Shown piece by piece: positions 1-7,691 of a DNA stretch of 47,530 bases. Position numbers and translations under genes: made by a program. The DNA comes from Planctomycetales bacterium (lineage in GTDB: Bacteria; 4484-113): positions 1 to 47,530 of the forward strand of contig JAUWGS010000016.1 in NCBI GenBank assembly GCA_030606285.1. Direction: 5' to 3'. The notes under the pieces were generated by a model. It saw only the letters and a program-made list of their open reading frames with translations. It was not told the origin of the DNA and did not search any database. The first letter of the stretch is position 1, and every line of letters begins with the position of its first letter.

Positions 1-132
1 GAGGAGATCCGGCATTTCGGCGCTTACTACAACCTCAATCGTCCCCATTCCGCCATCCGCTTCTACGCTCCCACTCCCTATCGGATACAATACTTTCAAT
101 CACTCTCAGATGTTGCATATGTCTCCGAATAG
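1..132 (+). CDS. Transposase/integrase, C-terminal fragment (cut by window start)
   Basis: Frame 1 is open from the first base to TAG at 130-132 and reads as the end of a DDE integrase-core transposase. The visible part contains YYNLNRPHSAIRFYAPTPY, the usual C-terminal signature of rve-type (IS3/IS481-like) transposases in which a YN-x-x-RPH motif is followed by a proline. The start, the DDE residues and any terminal inverted repeat lie outside the window, so neither completeness nor the exact IS family can be judged. A mobile-element border next to the repeat-flanked gene that follows suggests this end of the window is a recombination-prone spot; that is inference. Confidence 0.6.
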   Translation, partial: EEIRHFGAYYNLNRPHSAIRFYAPTPYRIQYFQSLSDVAYVSE

Positions 133-140
133 TACAGGTA

Positions 141-206
141 GTAAGTAGAAGTAGCCAGGGGCCAGTAGCCAGTGAGCAGTAGCGAGTAGCGTGTAGCGAG
201 TAGCGA
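141..206. repeat. Left TAGCGAG-type repeat array flanking the four-helix-bundle gene
   Basis: The stretch is built of degenerate short units (AGTAGCCAG, then AGTAGCGAGTAGCG repeated). Its reverse complement reappears at 675-709, so the two arrays form imperfect inverted repeats around the gene at 265-645. Each outer edge carries a CCAG-type sequence. I recall similar CGCTACTCGCTAC-like arrays flanking S23-type genes in other uncultivated bacteria, but I cannot confirm this here. Confidence 0.6.
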
Positions 207-264
207 GGGGAAAGAGCGCGCAAATGAGAGAGCGCTATTATAACGGGGCATTAATAAAAGCCGG

Positions 265-645
265 GTGAAAAGGACTATGAATAAGAAACGCGGTTACCGG
301 GACTTGTTGGCTTGGCAAAGGGCCTACGAGCTTACTTTGCAGGTTTACAGAGGCACGGCAACATGGCCACGCGAGGAGCTGTACGGACTAACCTCCCAGA
401 TAAGGCGAGCGGCGGTCTCGGTTGCCGCCAATATCGCCGAGGGCTACGACAGGTCGAGCCGGAATGAGTACATTCACTTTCTCTCAATAGCCAGGGGATC
501 TCTCGCCGAAGTAGAGACGTTTATCCTGCTTGCCAGGGACCTTGGCTACATGCCACCGGACAATGCAGATGCACTGATTGAGTTGCAGGACGAAGCGGGC
601 AAGCTGTTGCGTGGTCTTGCACGGTCAGTACAGGCAAAACAGTGA
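265..645 (+). CDS. Four-helix-bundle protein, 23S rRNA intervening-sequence (S23) type
   Basis: This 126-residue protein matches the small four-helix-bundle family first found in 23S rRNA intervening sequences. Recognisable parts are YRDLLAWQRAYELTLQVY near the N-terminus, the central LTSQIRRAAVSVAANIAEG block and a final helix rich in Ala and Leu. Biochemical function is unknown; relatives include Avd of diversity-generating retroelements, but no reverse transcriptase or variable repeat is present here. GTG at 265 or ATG at 277 could start it; AAAGG lies just before the ATG. It sits between inverted repeat arrays (141-206 and 675-709), and its stop overlaps the GTG of hemW by four bases, so the two may be translationally coupled. 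Confidence 0.85.
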   Translation: MKRTMNKKRGYRDLLAWQRAYELTLQVYRGTATWPREELYGLTSQIRRAAVSVAANIAEGYDRSSRNEYIHFLSIARGSLAEVETFILLARDLGYMPPDNADALIELQDEAGKLLRGLARSVQAKQ

Positions 646-1850
646 TTGCCAGGAAGTCGAATCCTCATGAAGACTCCGCTACTCGCTACTCGCTACCCGC
701 TACTTCTGGATTGTACCTCCACATCCCATTCTGCCTGAGCCGATGCGCTTACTGCGATTTCGCGAGCCACGCGCTGGACGCGCTGCCAAACGGAATGAGT
801 TTCACGTCCTATGCCGATGCGCTTATTAAGGAAGCAGGGCTGGCGGCGAATGAGCACGGCTCGCTGCGCTGCAGCACGGTCTATATTGGCGGAGGCACGC
901 CGTCACTGATGCCGCTTGACGAGCTTCGCCGCGTGGTTGCCGCCCTGCGAGAAGCCTTTGATGTTTCACAGATTGAGGAGTTCACGCTCGAAGCCAATCC
1001 TGACACGCTGGAGAAGGGCAGGCTCGAAGGCTGGCGCGAGATGGGCGTGACCAGGCTGTCGCTAGGCATCCAGTCGCTAAGCGATGCATCATTAAAGGAA
1101 CTGGGCCGCTCGTACAACCGCGCTGAAGTGCTCGGCGCGCTGGATCTGCACCGGGATGAACTTGCGGCGTTCGATCTGTCGTTTGACCTGCTGCTTAACG
1201 TTCCCTGGCAGTTGCCTTCGCAGGTGCTCGACGACATCCGCGAGCTGATGGAGTTTGAGCCGGCGCACTTCTCGCTTTACTCGTTGAAGGTGGAGCCGGG
1301 AACGCCGCTGGCGATGCGTGTTGCGGACGAGCCGGAACTTGCGCCGGATGACGACCGCTTCGCTGACGAGATGGGCGCGGCGGAGGAGCTTCTTGGCAAC
1401 GCCGGTTTGCTGCGCTACGAAATCTCCAACTTCGCGCGGGACGGTAAGTGGTCGCTGCACAACCTCGCTTACTGGCGGGGCGGGGAGTACCTGGGGCTTG
1501 GCGTGAACGCGACGAGCTGCGTTGGCGGAGTGCGGACGCGCAACCATCGCGAATTCGCAGATTATCGTGCGGCGCTTCTCAGCGGCGAGCTTCCGGTCGC
1601 GGAACGCGCCAAGCTGACCGAAACCGAGCGCGCGTTTGAGCGGCTGATGCTCGCGCTGCGGACGACATGGGGCATTTCCCGCGACGAGCTTCCAGCGGGG
1701 ATCTGGGAAAAGCTGCACAGGAGAGCTAAGGAGCTTGCCGCGCGCCATCCGCAACTGATTGTCGTGACGCCAGGGCGTATTGCTCTCACATCAGGGGGAA
1801 TGAACGTGGAGCACGCGCTGGTAGTGGAGCTTGCGGACGGGGTCTTCTAG
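642..1850 (+). CDS. hemW: HemW-like radical SAM haem chaperone
   Basis: A 402-residue radical SAM protein of the HemW (formerly HemN-like coproporphyrinogen oxidase) family. Cys31, Cys35 and Cys38 in HIPFCLSRCAYCDF form the CxxxCxxC site for the 4Fe-4S cluster. IGGGTPS and the TLEANPDTL and GIQSL blocks are typical of the SAM barrel, and the C-terminal HemN domain follows. HemW binds haem and is thought to deliver it to membrane cytochromes; it normally lacks oxidase activity. The GTG at 642 overlaps the previous stop (GTGA). Residues 1 to about 23 look non-native because they are encoded by a repeat array; the family normally begins close to LYLHIPFC. A downstream non-ATG start is possible. 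The stop shares a CTAG with convergent rpiB. Confidence 0.9.
   Translation: MIARKSNPHEDSATRYSLPATSGLYLHIPFCLSRCAYCDFASHALDALPNGMSFTSYADALIKEAGLAANEHGSLRCSTVYIGGGTPSLMPLDELRRVVAALREAFDVSQIEEFTLEANPDTLEKGRLEGWREMGVTRLSLGIQSLSDASLKELGRSYNRAEVLGALDLHRDELAAFDLSFDLLLNVPWQLPSQVLDDIRELMEFEPAHFSLYSLKVEPGTPLAMRVADEPELAPDDDRFADEMGAAEELLGNAGLLRYEISNFARDGKWSLHNLAYWRGGEYLGLGVNATSCVGGVRTRNHREFADYRAALLSGELPVAERAKLTETERAFERLMLALRTTWGISRDELPAGIWEKLHRRAKELAARHPQLIVVTPGRIALTSGGMNVEHALVVELADGVF
675..709. repeat. Right TAGCGAG-type repeat, inside the hemW reading frame
   Basis: CGCTACTCGCTAC-type units occupy the first codons of hemW and are the reverse complement of the array at 141-206. They translate to SATRYSLPATS, directly before the conserved LYLHIPFC start of HemW. 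The repeat therefore appears to have become coding sequence. Confidence 0.6.
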
Positions 1851-2311
1851 AGCCTTTCCAGCGCCATAATCTTCTTCACGCGCCTTTCGTGGCGTCCGCC
1901 CTCGAACCTGGCGTTGAGGAATACCCGCACGTAGCGCTTGATGTTGTCCAGCGCCTGCGTGTCGGCGCTGAAGCACAGCACGTTGGCGTTGTTGTGCCGC
2001 TTCACGAACTCGGCGATGTGGTCGTTGAAGACGGGCGCGGCGCGAATCCCCTTGATCTTGTTGAGCGCCATGCAGATGCCGACGCCGCTGCCGCAGATGC
2101 CGATCCCGAAGACGCCGGATTCGTCGGCGCCCCGTCCGCCCGTTTCTAAAGCTACACGCTCGCCGAGCATCTGGGCCATGTCGGGATAGTCACACGCGCT
2201 CTCTTCCGTCGTTCCCAGGTGCTCGACGATGTGCCCCTGTCCTGCCAGGAGCGCAGCGAGCGCCACAGCGTATTTCGTGCCGCGATGGTCGTTTGCGATG
2301 TAAACCTTCAT
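1847..2311 (-). CDS. rpiB: Ribose-5-phosphate isomerase B
   Basis: The 154-residue product is RpiB/LacAB family, interconverting ribose 5-phosphate and ribulose 5-phosphate in the non-oxidative pentose phosphate pathway. IANDHRG at the N-terminus supplies the substrate-binding Asp8-His9, and Cys73 in GICGSGVGI is the expected catalytic cysteine. RHNNANVLC is the conserved phosphate-binding helix region. The ATG at 2309-2311 is preceded by AGGGG with normal spacing, so the upstream open frame is not used. It lies 11 bases after the outer-membrane barrel gene and is probably cotranscribed with it, although no functional link is obvious. Confidence 0.95.
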   Translation of the reverse strand: MKVYIANDHRGTKYAVALAALLAGQGHIVEHLGTTEESACDYPDMAQMLGERVALETGGRGADESGVFGIGICGSGVGICMALNKIKGIRAAPVFNDHIAEFVKRHNNANVLCFSADTQALDNIKRYVRVFLNARFEGGRHERRVKKIMALERL

Positions 2312-2322
2312 TGCGTCCCCTG

Positions 2323-3951
2323 TCAGAAGCGGAATGTGAAGTTGGTCTGTATCGTGTCGCCGAAGCTGCCGCTGTCCGGCTCGGCGCGGGTCCACCGGTC
2401 GTCGCCCCGGTAGATGAAGTTCCACGAGACATTACTGGAAAGCGAATAGCTCATTACCAGGTTCAAGGTCTGGGTGATATCCCGGTTTTCCGGGCTATTG
2501 TGGAAGATACTGGAGCGGAATGTAGCGTTTACGGTCATCTTCGGCGTGGGCAGATAGTTGAGGTTCGCACTCGCGAAGTACGAGTCATCTTCGCGATCAC
2601 CGAACAGCCGGTTGCTTACGTCCTGGCTGGTGGTATCGCCGAGCTGGAAGTTGAGCCCGAATTTTTTGGCCTTCATCTGAGCCGTGGCGCTTATGGTAGT
2701 CCGGCTTCTTTCCGAGCCGCTGCCGGTGTAATCCCGGCTCGTGGTCTCGGACACCGCCGCGGTAAGGCCGAAGCGGTCGTGCGGATTGTAGCTGAGCCTG
2801 CCCGACAGCGCGCCCGTCTCGTTTCGCCTGGACTGCGTCGCGAGGTCGCTGGTGCCGGTGGTTGATGAATCAACATTCAGCCCCAGCTCCGGCGTGGGCC
2901 GGAGGCTGAGCGAGTATTTGACAGTGCTGGTCGCAGTGCTGCGCGGCGGGTTCTCGTCCTGGCTCTCGGTGATGGAAACACCGGCGCGGCCGGTGCCGCT
3001 TCCGGGCAGTGGAAGCTTAACGCCGACACTGCACTTCTGGGTCTGCCGGTCGCTGAAGCGCCCGTCGGGCAGGGTGGTGCGCCGCTGCTCGGCCGACGCG
3101 CTGTAGTCCACCGCACCTCCCAGCGCCTTGCCGCTCTCCAGGCCCACCTTGACGTTTTCCTCGTGCATCGTGTTGATTTCGCCCGGCAGCGTAAGGAGGT
3201 TGTTGCGCGTCTCTTTAAAGGAATAGGTTGTCTTGAGCGTTCCCAGCGGGAGCGGCGCGGCGTGGTCGAAGTTGAGCTGGGTCGACTCAGTCGACCGTCT
3301 GGTGCCTGCCAGGACGTTTTGCGACTCGCTTGTGTTGCGCGTGAATTTGAGCATTCCGTGCGGAAGCCCATACTGCATTACCACGTTCCCGGTGACGTAT
3401 TCGCTGCCGGTCGCTAACTTGCCCGCGTAGACCGAGCCGCTTGTGCTGCGGGCGATGTTCGCGGTCACTGTGGGTCCCGCCGGGGCGTTGAAGCGCATGG
3501 ACGCTTTCTGCTCGCTGGTTGGGTCGGCCCGGAGTATCGAGCCGCCGGTACCGCCGGGAGCCAGGGGGAGTTTCTCGGTGAAGCTCGCGCCGAACTGGAT
3601 CCGCTTATAGAGGTCCTGGCCGGCGACGGTGAAAGCGTATTCGCTGCGCGCCTTCCCGCCGCCGCCTGGGTAGTCGCTCCCGTCCAGGCGGGCGCTGTAA
3701 AGCAGACTGGTTTTCACCGACAGGCCGGCGAGGCTAAACACCGGGAACCGGGGTTCGAACTTAATCGTCTGGTAGAAAATGGTCGCGTTGACCGAAGGGT
3801 CGCGCGAACTGCCGCGCGATTCAATCCCGCTGCTAATGACCGCGCCTGGCAGCGCGGTCTTAGCTGCTGAACCTGCGTGTGCACTGTGCACTGTCGGCAA
3901 CAGTGTCCATGCGACAAAAACGGTGGCTAACAGAAGCCTCCACCCAACCAT
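2323..3951 (-). CDS. Large outer-membrane beta-barrel-like protein
   Basis: A 542-residue secreted protein I cannot assign to a named family. The N-terminus MVGWRLLLATVFVAWTLL plus a following AHA is a clear signal peptide. The rest is rich in alternating polar and hydrophobic residues with Ser/Thr/Arg/Gly turns, as in long transmembrane beta-strands, and the protein ends in TIQTNFTFRF, a typical beta-signal with terminal Phe read by the BAM complex. The ATG at 3951 is chosen because it begins the signal peptide and has GGAAGG before it; a GTG at 3981 is also in frame. A -10 box (4002-4007) and a leader hairpin (3970-3987) precede it. Likely a surface or channel protein. Confidence 0.75.
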   Translation of the reverse strand: MVGWRLLLATVFVAWTLLPTVHSAHAGSAAKTALPGAVISSGIESRGSSRDPSVNATIFYQTIKFEPRFPVFSLAGLSVKTSLLYSARLDGSDYPGGGGKARSEYAFTVAGQDLYKRIQFGASFTEKLPLAPGGTGGSILRADPTSEQKASMRFNAPAGPTVTANIARSTSGSVYAGKLATGSEYVTGNVVMQYGLPHGMLKFTRNTSESQNVLAGTRRSTESTQLNFDHAAPLPLGTLKTTYSFKETRNNLLTLPGEINTMHEENVKVGLESGKALGGAVDYSASAEQRRTTLPDGRFSDRQTQKCSVGVKLPLPGSGTGRAGVSITESQDENPPRSTATSTVKYSLSLRPTPELGLNVDSSTTGTSDLATQSRRNETGALSGRLSYNPHDRFGLTAAVSETTSRDYTGSGSERSRTTISATAQMKAKKFGLNFQLGDTTSQDVSNRLFGDREDDSYFASANLNYLPTPKMTVNATFRSSIFHNSPENRDITQTLNLVMSYSLSSNVSWNFIYRGDDRWTRAEPDSGSFGDTIQTNFTFRF

Positions 3952-3969
3952 GTACCTTCCAGATGAGGT

Positions 3970-3987
3970 GGGGGATACCACTCCCCC
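3970..3987 (-). other. Short leader hairpin upstream of the beta-barrel gene
   Basis: GGGGGA and TCCCCC (minus-strand order) pair around a six-base loop, between the TATAAT at 4002-4007 and the ATG at 3951. It would form near the 5' end of the mRNA and could stabilise the transcript. No regulatory ligand is implied. Confidence 0.35.
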
Positions 3988-4001
3988 GCGCTAGTGGCAC
4001 C

Positions 4002-4007
4002 ATTATA
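4002..4007 (-). promoter_or_regulatory. -10 box (TATAAT) for the beta-barrel gene
   Basis: A perfect minus-strand TATAAT lies about 50 bases before the start at 3951. It is back to back with the plus-strand -10 at 4028-4033, so this is a divergent promoter region. Confidence 0.55.
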
Positions 4008-4027
4008 CAACATATCCGCCACGATGT

Positions 4028-4033
4028 TATAAT
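4028..4033 (+). promoter_or_regulatory. -10 box (TATAAT), predicted leaderless promoter of the SPOR gene
   Basis: A perfect TATAAT ends six bases before the GTG at 4040, so transcription starting about seven bases after the box would begin at the start codon. No Shine-Dalgarno sequence is present. Confidence 0.55.
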
Positions 4034-4039
4034 CCTGCT

Positions 4040-4819
4040 GTGAGCCTTCGCAGACGGGATGTCTATCCGCAATACTACCGCGCCAAGCGCCGCCGCGAGC
4101 GCATTGTCGTCGGGGCTAGCATCGTGGTGGCTGTTGTGATAATCACCGCCTTGCTGGCGCTCGCTATTGCATATTTCATACGCCCCAGGGAAGGCTTGGA
4201 TGAACTCGCACAGCGGCGGGATGAAATTGTCGCGCCGCGGACAGAAGAGGCGCCGGTCGGCACCGCCCCGGTCGTGGAGCCGCAGCCGGTTGAGGATACT
4301 CCCATCATAGCGCTGGAGGACATTACCGAGTGGGCGCCGTCCGTTCCCGAAGTATCGCTGATCCCCGAGGGGCTGGGCACGGGTGAGCCGCCGCCGGAAG
4401 AGCTGCCCCTGCCGCAGATGACGGAAGAAGTTGCGCCGGTCGAAGAGCCGTCCGAGTCCACCGAGGAGGAGCCTCCCTCTGAGGAGGATGAGCCGCAGGC
4501 CCGGCAGCCTGAAGAGGAACCGGCCCCAGCGAGAACGACCGAGCCTGAGACCAAGCCATCGGAGCCGCAGTATACCTTCACCGTGCTGGTCGGCGTGTAC
4601 GACAACGAGAGCGAGGCGAACCGCCAGCGCGATAGGCTGCTTGAACTGGGCTTCCAGGCAACAGTTCTCGTGCGCAGCTATGGGGACAAGAAATCCTATC
4701 CGGTGCAGGTGGAGCCGCCTTTAGAAGAGTTCGAGCTTGCTGACGCGGTGAAGAAGCGCCTTCGTGACGCAGGATTCTCGGACGCGGCAGTCCTGAGGCG
4801 GGATACCGGCAAGCGCTAG
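4040..4819 (+). CDS. Membrane-anchored SPOR-domain protein
   Basis: This 259-residue protein has a short basic cytoplasmic N-terminus, one transmembrane helix at about residues 25-48 (VVAVVIITALLALAIAYFI), a long Pro/Glu-rich spacer to about residue 175, and a C-terminal SPOR domain beginning YTFTVLVGVYDNESEANRQ. SPOR domains bind denuded peptidoglycan glycan at the septum, so an FtsN-like or DedD-like role in cell division is a reasonable inference. The domain keeps the expected beta-alpha-beta pattern with LLELGFQATVL and LRDAGFSDAAVL. The GTG start is fixed by the -10 box just upstream. Its stop shares a CTAG with convergent secA. Confidence 0.85.
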   Translation: MSLRRRDVYPQYYRAKRRRERIVVGASIVVAVVIITALLALAIAYFIRPREGLDELAQRRDEIVAPRTEEAPVGTAPVVEPQPVEDTPIIALEDITEWAPSVPEVSLIPEGLGTGEPPPEELPLPQMTEEVAPVEEPSESTEEEPPSEEDEPQARQPEEEPAPARTTEPETKPSEPQYTFTVLVGVYDNESEANRQRDRLLELGFQATVLVRSYGDKKSYPVQVEPPLEEFELADAVKKRLRDAGFSDAAVLRRDTGKR

Positions 4820-7578
4820 CCGGCCTTCGCTTTTCCGCAGCAGTGCTTGTACTTCTTTCCGCTTCCGCACGGGCACGGGTCGTTGCGGCCGACTTTAGGC
4901 TGGCCGCGTTTCATCGTGCCTTTCTGCTGCTGTCCGGGACGTCCGACTCCTCCTTCAGCTCCCCGGCTCATCCCGTGGATGTTGTACGCGCTTTTACGCT
5001 CAACCTCGTGCTCCTTCTGCACGGCGATGCGGAATATCTTCTGTATCACTTCGCTGCCGATACGGTCTTTCAGCGCCTCAAATAGCTCAAAAGCCTCCTG
5101 GGCGTAGACCACTATCGGGTCCACCTGGCCGTATCCCCTTAAGCCGATGCCTTCGCGCAGATGGTCGAGGATGTTCAGGTGGTCGATCCAGTTCTCGTCG
5201 ATTGTGCGCAGCGTGACCACCCGCTCGATTTCACGCATCACTTCCGCGCCGGCCTCGCTCTCCTTTTCCTCATAGAATGCCACCACGGTTTCGCGCAGGT
5301 AGTCCCTGATTTCGTCCACTTCCTTTTTGTGGATCCTCTCCGGGTCCACCTGCATCAGGGGGAGTTTCGTGCCCAGCTCCTGGAGTATGCCCTCGGTGTC
5401 GATTTCGTGCTGCTTCCGCGTCGTTTCGTAAACGAACTGGTCGACCAGCCCGTCAACCTGCTCGTCAATGAACTCGAGCATCTGTTCGCGCATGTTCTGG
5501 CCCAGGAGAAGGCGCCTGCGCTCGGAGTAGATGACCTCGCGCTGCTTGTTCATCACGTCGTCGTATTGCAGGACACTCTTGCGAATCTCGAAGTTCCGGG
5601 CTTCGACCTTGCGCTGGGCGCTCTCTATCGCTTTGGTCAGCCACGCGTGTTCGATGCGCTCCTCCTCGGAGAGGCCGACCTTATCCATAATCCAGGAGAT
5701 GCGATCGCCGCCGTACATCTTCATAAGGTCGTCTTCGAGCGAGAGAAAGAACCGTGACGCTCCCGGGTCGCCCTGGCGGCCGGAGCGGCCACGGAGCTGG
5801 TTGTCTATCCGGCGAGCCTCGTGCCGCTCGCTTCCGATGATGTACAGGCCGCCTGCGTCAACCACCTTCTGATGCTCCGCTTCCCACTTCTTTTTCGCAT
5901 CGCGCAGGAATTCCTCATAGGTTTCCTGGTCATCCTCCCAGTTCAGCCCCCGGCGGCGCATCTCCTCCTTGGCCAGATAGACGGGATTTCCGCCAAGAAC
6001 GATGTCCGTGCCCCGGCCAGCCATGTTCGTGGCAATGGTTATGCCCTCGTAGCGTCCGGCCTGGGCGATTATCATCGCTTCCTTCTCGTGGTGCTTGGCG
6101 TTGAGCACCTGGTGGGGTATTCCTTTCGCCGCGAGCAGGCGCGAAAGGCGCTCGCTTCGTTCGATGGATATCGTTCCCACGAGAGCCGGCTGGCCGCGCT
6201 TATGGGCGTCAATAATCTCATTTACGATGGCGCTGTACTTGGCTTTTTCCGTCTTGTACACCGCATCGGGATTGTCCTCGCGGACCATAGGCATATTAGT
6301 GGGAATGACGACCACGTCAAAGCCGTATATCTTCTTAAATTCCTCCTCTTCCGTCTTGGCGGTGCCGGTCATTCCAGAAAGCTTCTCGTACATCCGGAAG
6401 TAGTTCTGGAGGGTGATGCTCGCCAGGGTCTGGGATTCGCTCTTGACCCGCAGGTTTTCCCTCGCCTCTATGGCCTGGTGCAGCCCGTCGGAGTAGCGGC
6501 GTCCGTACATCAGGCGGCCGGTAAACTCGTCAACGATGACTACCTGCCCTTCCTTAACAATGTACTCAACTTCTTTCTCGAAGAGCGAACGGGCGCGGAG
6601 CGCCTGCTGGATGAAGTGGGACGTCTCGGTGCTCTCGAAGTCGTACAGCGAGAATCCCTTGAGCACGTCCTGCAGCCGGCCCTCCACCTTCATAATGCCA
6701 TGCGTGGTCAGCGAAACGGTGTGCGCCTTGCGGTCGTACTCGTAGTCCCAGGTCTTATAGGAATCGTCCACCTGCTTGCGCTGCTCGAAGATGTCGGCCG
6801 TTTCCTTCACGCCGGTTACATCCTTGGGCTTGAGCCGGGATACTAACTCGTCCGCGCGGTAATACATCGAGGTGTCTTCGCTGCTGCTGCCGCTGATAAT
6901 CAGCGGGGTGCGCGCCTCGTCCACCAGGATGCTGTCCACCTCATCCACGATGGCGTAGTAAAGTGGACGCTGAACCATGTCCGCCTCGTAGATGACCATG
7001 TTGTCGCGCAGGTAATCGAACCCGAACTCGGAGTTTGTGCCGTAGAGTATATCGCGCCGATACAGGTCCCGGCGTATGTCGTTGGGCGTCCCGTGCTGGA
7101 GCGAGGCTACGGTCAGACCGAGACTGGTATAGATCGCTCCCATCCATTCAGCATCGCGCTTTGAGAGGTAGTCATTGACTGTTACCACGTGCAAGCCTCG
7201 CCCGGTGAGCGTATTAAGGACTGCGGGCAGAGTGGAAGCAAGGGTTTTGCCTTCACCGGTTCTTTGTTCGGCGATGCGCCCCTCATGCAGGACGATGCCA
7301 GCCATAAGCTGAACGTCGAAAGCCCTCTCGCCGAGTCTGCGCACGCCAGTCTCGCGAGTAATCGCGAAGACCTCGGGCAGGTATTGTTCCAGAAGCGCAG
7401 CCTGCTTCTCCGGAGCAACGGGTGCAATCTCAGCCCGGAGCTGGGCGATGCGCTCACGCATCCGGTCGTCGGTCAGCTCCTTGGCCCGGGGCTCGAACTC
7501 GTTGATCTGGGCAACAACACTTGAGATGCGGGCCAGCTCGCGCTTGTTTGTGTCAAAAATTCGCTCAAAGAAACCCAT
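4816..7578 (-). CDS. secA: Protein translocase ATPase SecA
   Basis: A full-length 920-residue SecA, the motor that pushes unfolded preproteins through SecYEG. The Walker A segment RTGEGKT is at about residues 106-112 and the DEAD-type box is VDEVDSILVDEART at about 212. The GTNSEFGFDYLRDN and NMAGRGTDIVLGGNP motifs are intact, as is the helical scaffold/wing region. The C-terminal zinc tail GRNDPCPCGSGKKYKHCCG, which contacts SecB and phospholipid, is complete. ATG at 7578 begins the family's usual MGFFERIF. Gene lies alone, divergent from the YjbH-like gene; a TAGAAT is at 7597-7602 with AGGGA before the start. Confidence 0.98.
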   Translation of the reverse strand: MGFFERIFDTNKRELARISSVVAQINEFEPRAKELTDDRMRERIAQLRAEIAPVAPEKQAALLEQYLPEVFAITRETGVRRLGERAFDVQLMAGIVLHEGRIAEQRTGEGKTLASTLPAVLNTLTGRGLHVVTVNDYLSKRDAEWMGAIYTSLGLTVASLQHGTPNDIRRDLYRRDILYGTNSEFGFDYLRDNMVIYEADMVQRPLYYAIVDEVDSILVDEARTPLIISGSSSEDTSMYYRADELVSRLKPKDVTGVKETADIFEQRKQVDDSYKTWDYEYDRKAHTVSLTTHGIMKVEGRLQDVLKGFSLYDFESTETSHFIQQALRARSLFEKEVEYIVKEGQVVIVDEFTGRLMYGRRYSDGLHQAIEARENLRVKSESQTLASITLQNYFRMYEKLSGMTGTAKTEEEEFKKIYGFDVVVIPTNMPMVREDNPDAVYKTEKAKYSAIVNEIIDAHKRGQPALVGTISIERSERLSRLLAAKGIPHQVLNAKHHEKEAMIIAQAGRYEGITIATNMAGRGTDIVLGGNPVYLAKEEMRRRGLNWEDDQETYEEFLRDAKKKWEAEHQKVVDAGGLYIIGSERHEARRIDNQLRGRSGRQGDPGASRFFLSLEDDLMKMYGGDRISWIMDKVGLSEEERIEHAWLTKAIESAQRKVEARNFEIRKSVLQYDDVMNKQREVIYSERRRLLLGQNMREQMLEFIDEQVDGLVDQFVYETTRKQHEIDTEGILQELGTKLPLMQVDPERIHKKEVDEIRDYLRETVVAFYEEKESEAGAEVMREIERVVTLRTIDENWIDHLNILDHLREGIGLRGYGQVDPIVVYAQEAFELFEALKDRIGSEVIQKIFRIAVQKEHEVERKSAYNIHGMSRGAEGGVGRPGQQQKGTMKRGQPKVGRNDPCPCGSGKKYKHCCGKAKAG

Positions 7579-7596
7579 ATTCCCTGCTGATAGCCT

Positions 7597-7602
7597 ATTC
7601 TA
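7597..7602 (-). promoter_or_regulatory. Probable -10 box (TAGAAT) of secA
   Basis: TAGAAT on the minus strand ends 18 bases before the secA ATG. No convincing -35 was seen. The short leader contains AGGGA. Confidence 0.4.
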
Positions 7603-7679
7603 ACACTTCTCAAACGCACCGGGCCTATTCCCTTAGCAGGCTGTTACAGGCCTAGCTTGCGTTTCTCCTGCTTTTTACA

Positions 7680-7685
7680 TAATAT
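7680..7685 (+). promoter_or_regulatory. -10 box (TAATAT), predicted leaderless promoter of the YjbH-like gene
   Basis: TAATAT ends six bases before the ATG at 7692, matching the spacing seen at several other starts in the window. The overlapping CATAAT is an alternative reading of the box. Confidence 0.4.
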
Positions 7686-7691
7686 GTAGCC

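Noticed and set aside
265-645. Diversity-generating retroelement accessory gene (avd)
   Set aside because: The four-helix-bundle fold is related, but no reverse transcriptase, template repeat or variable repeat is present nearby.
5821-6846. 341-residue plus-strand open frame
   Set aside because: It lies wholly inside secA on the opposite strand; secA has complete, well-known motifs, so this is a shadow of high-GC coding sequence.
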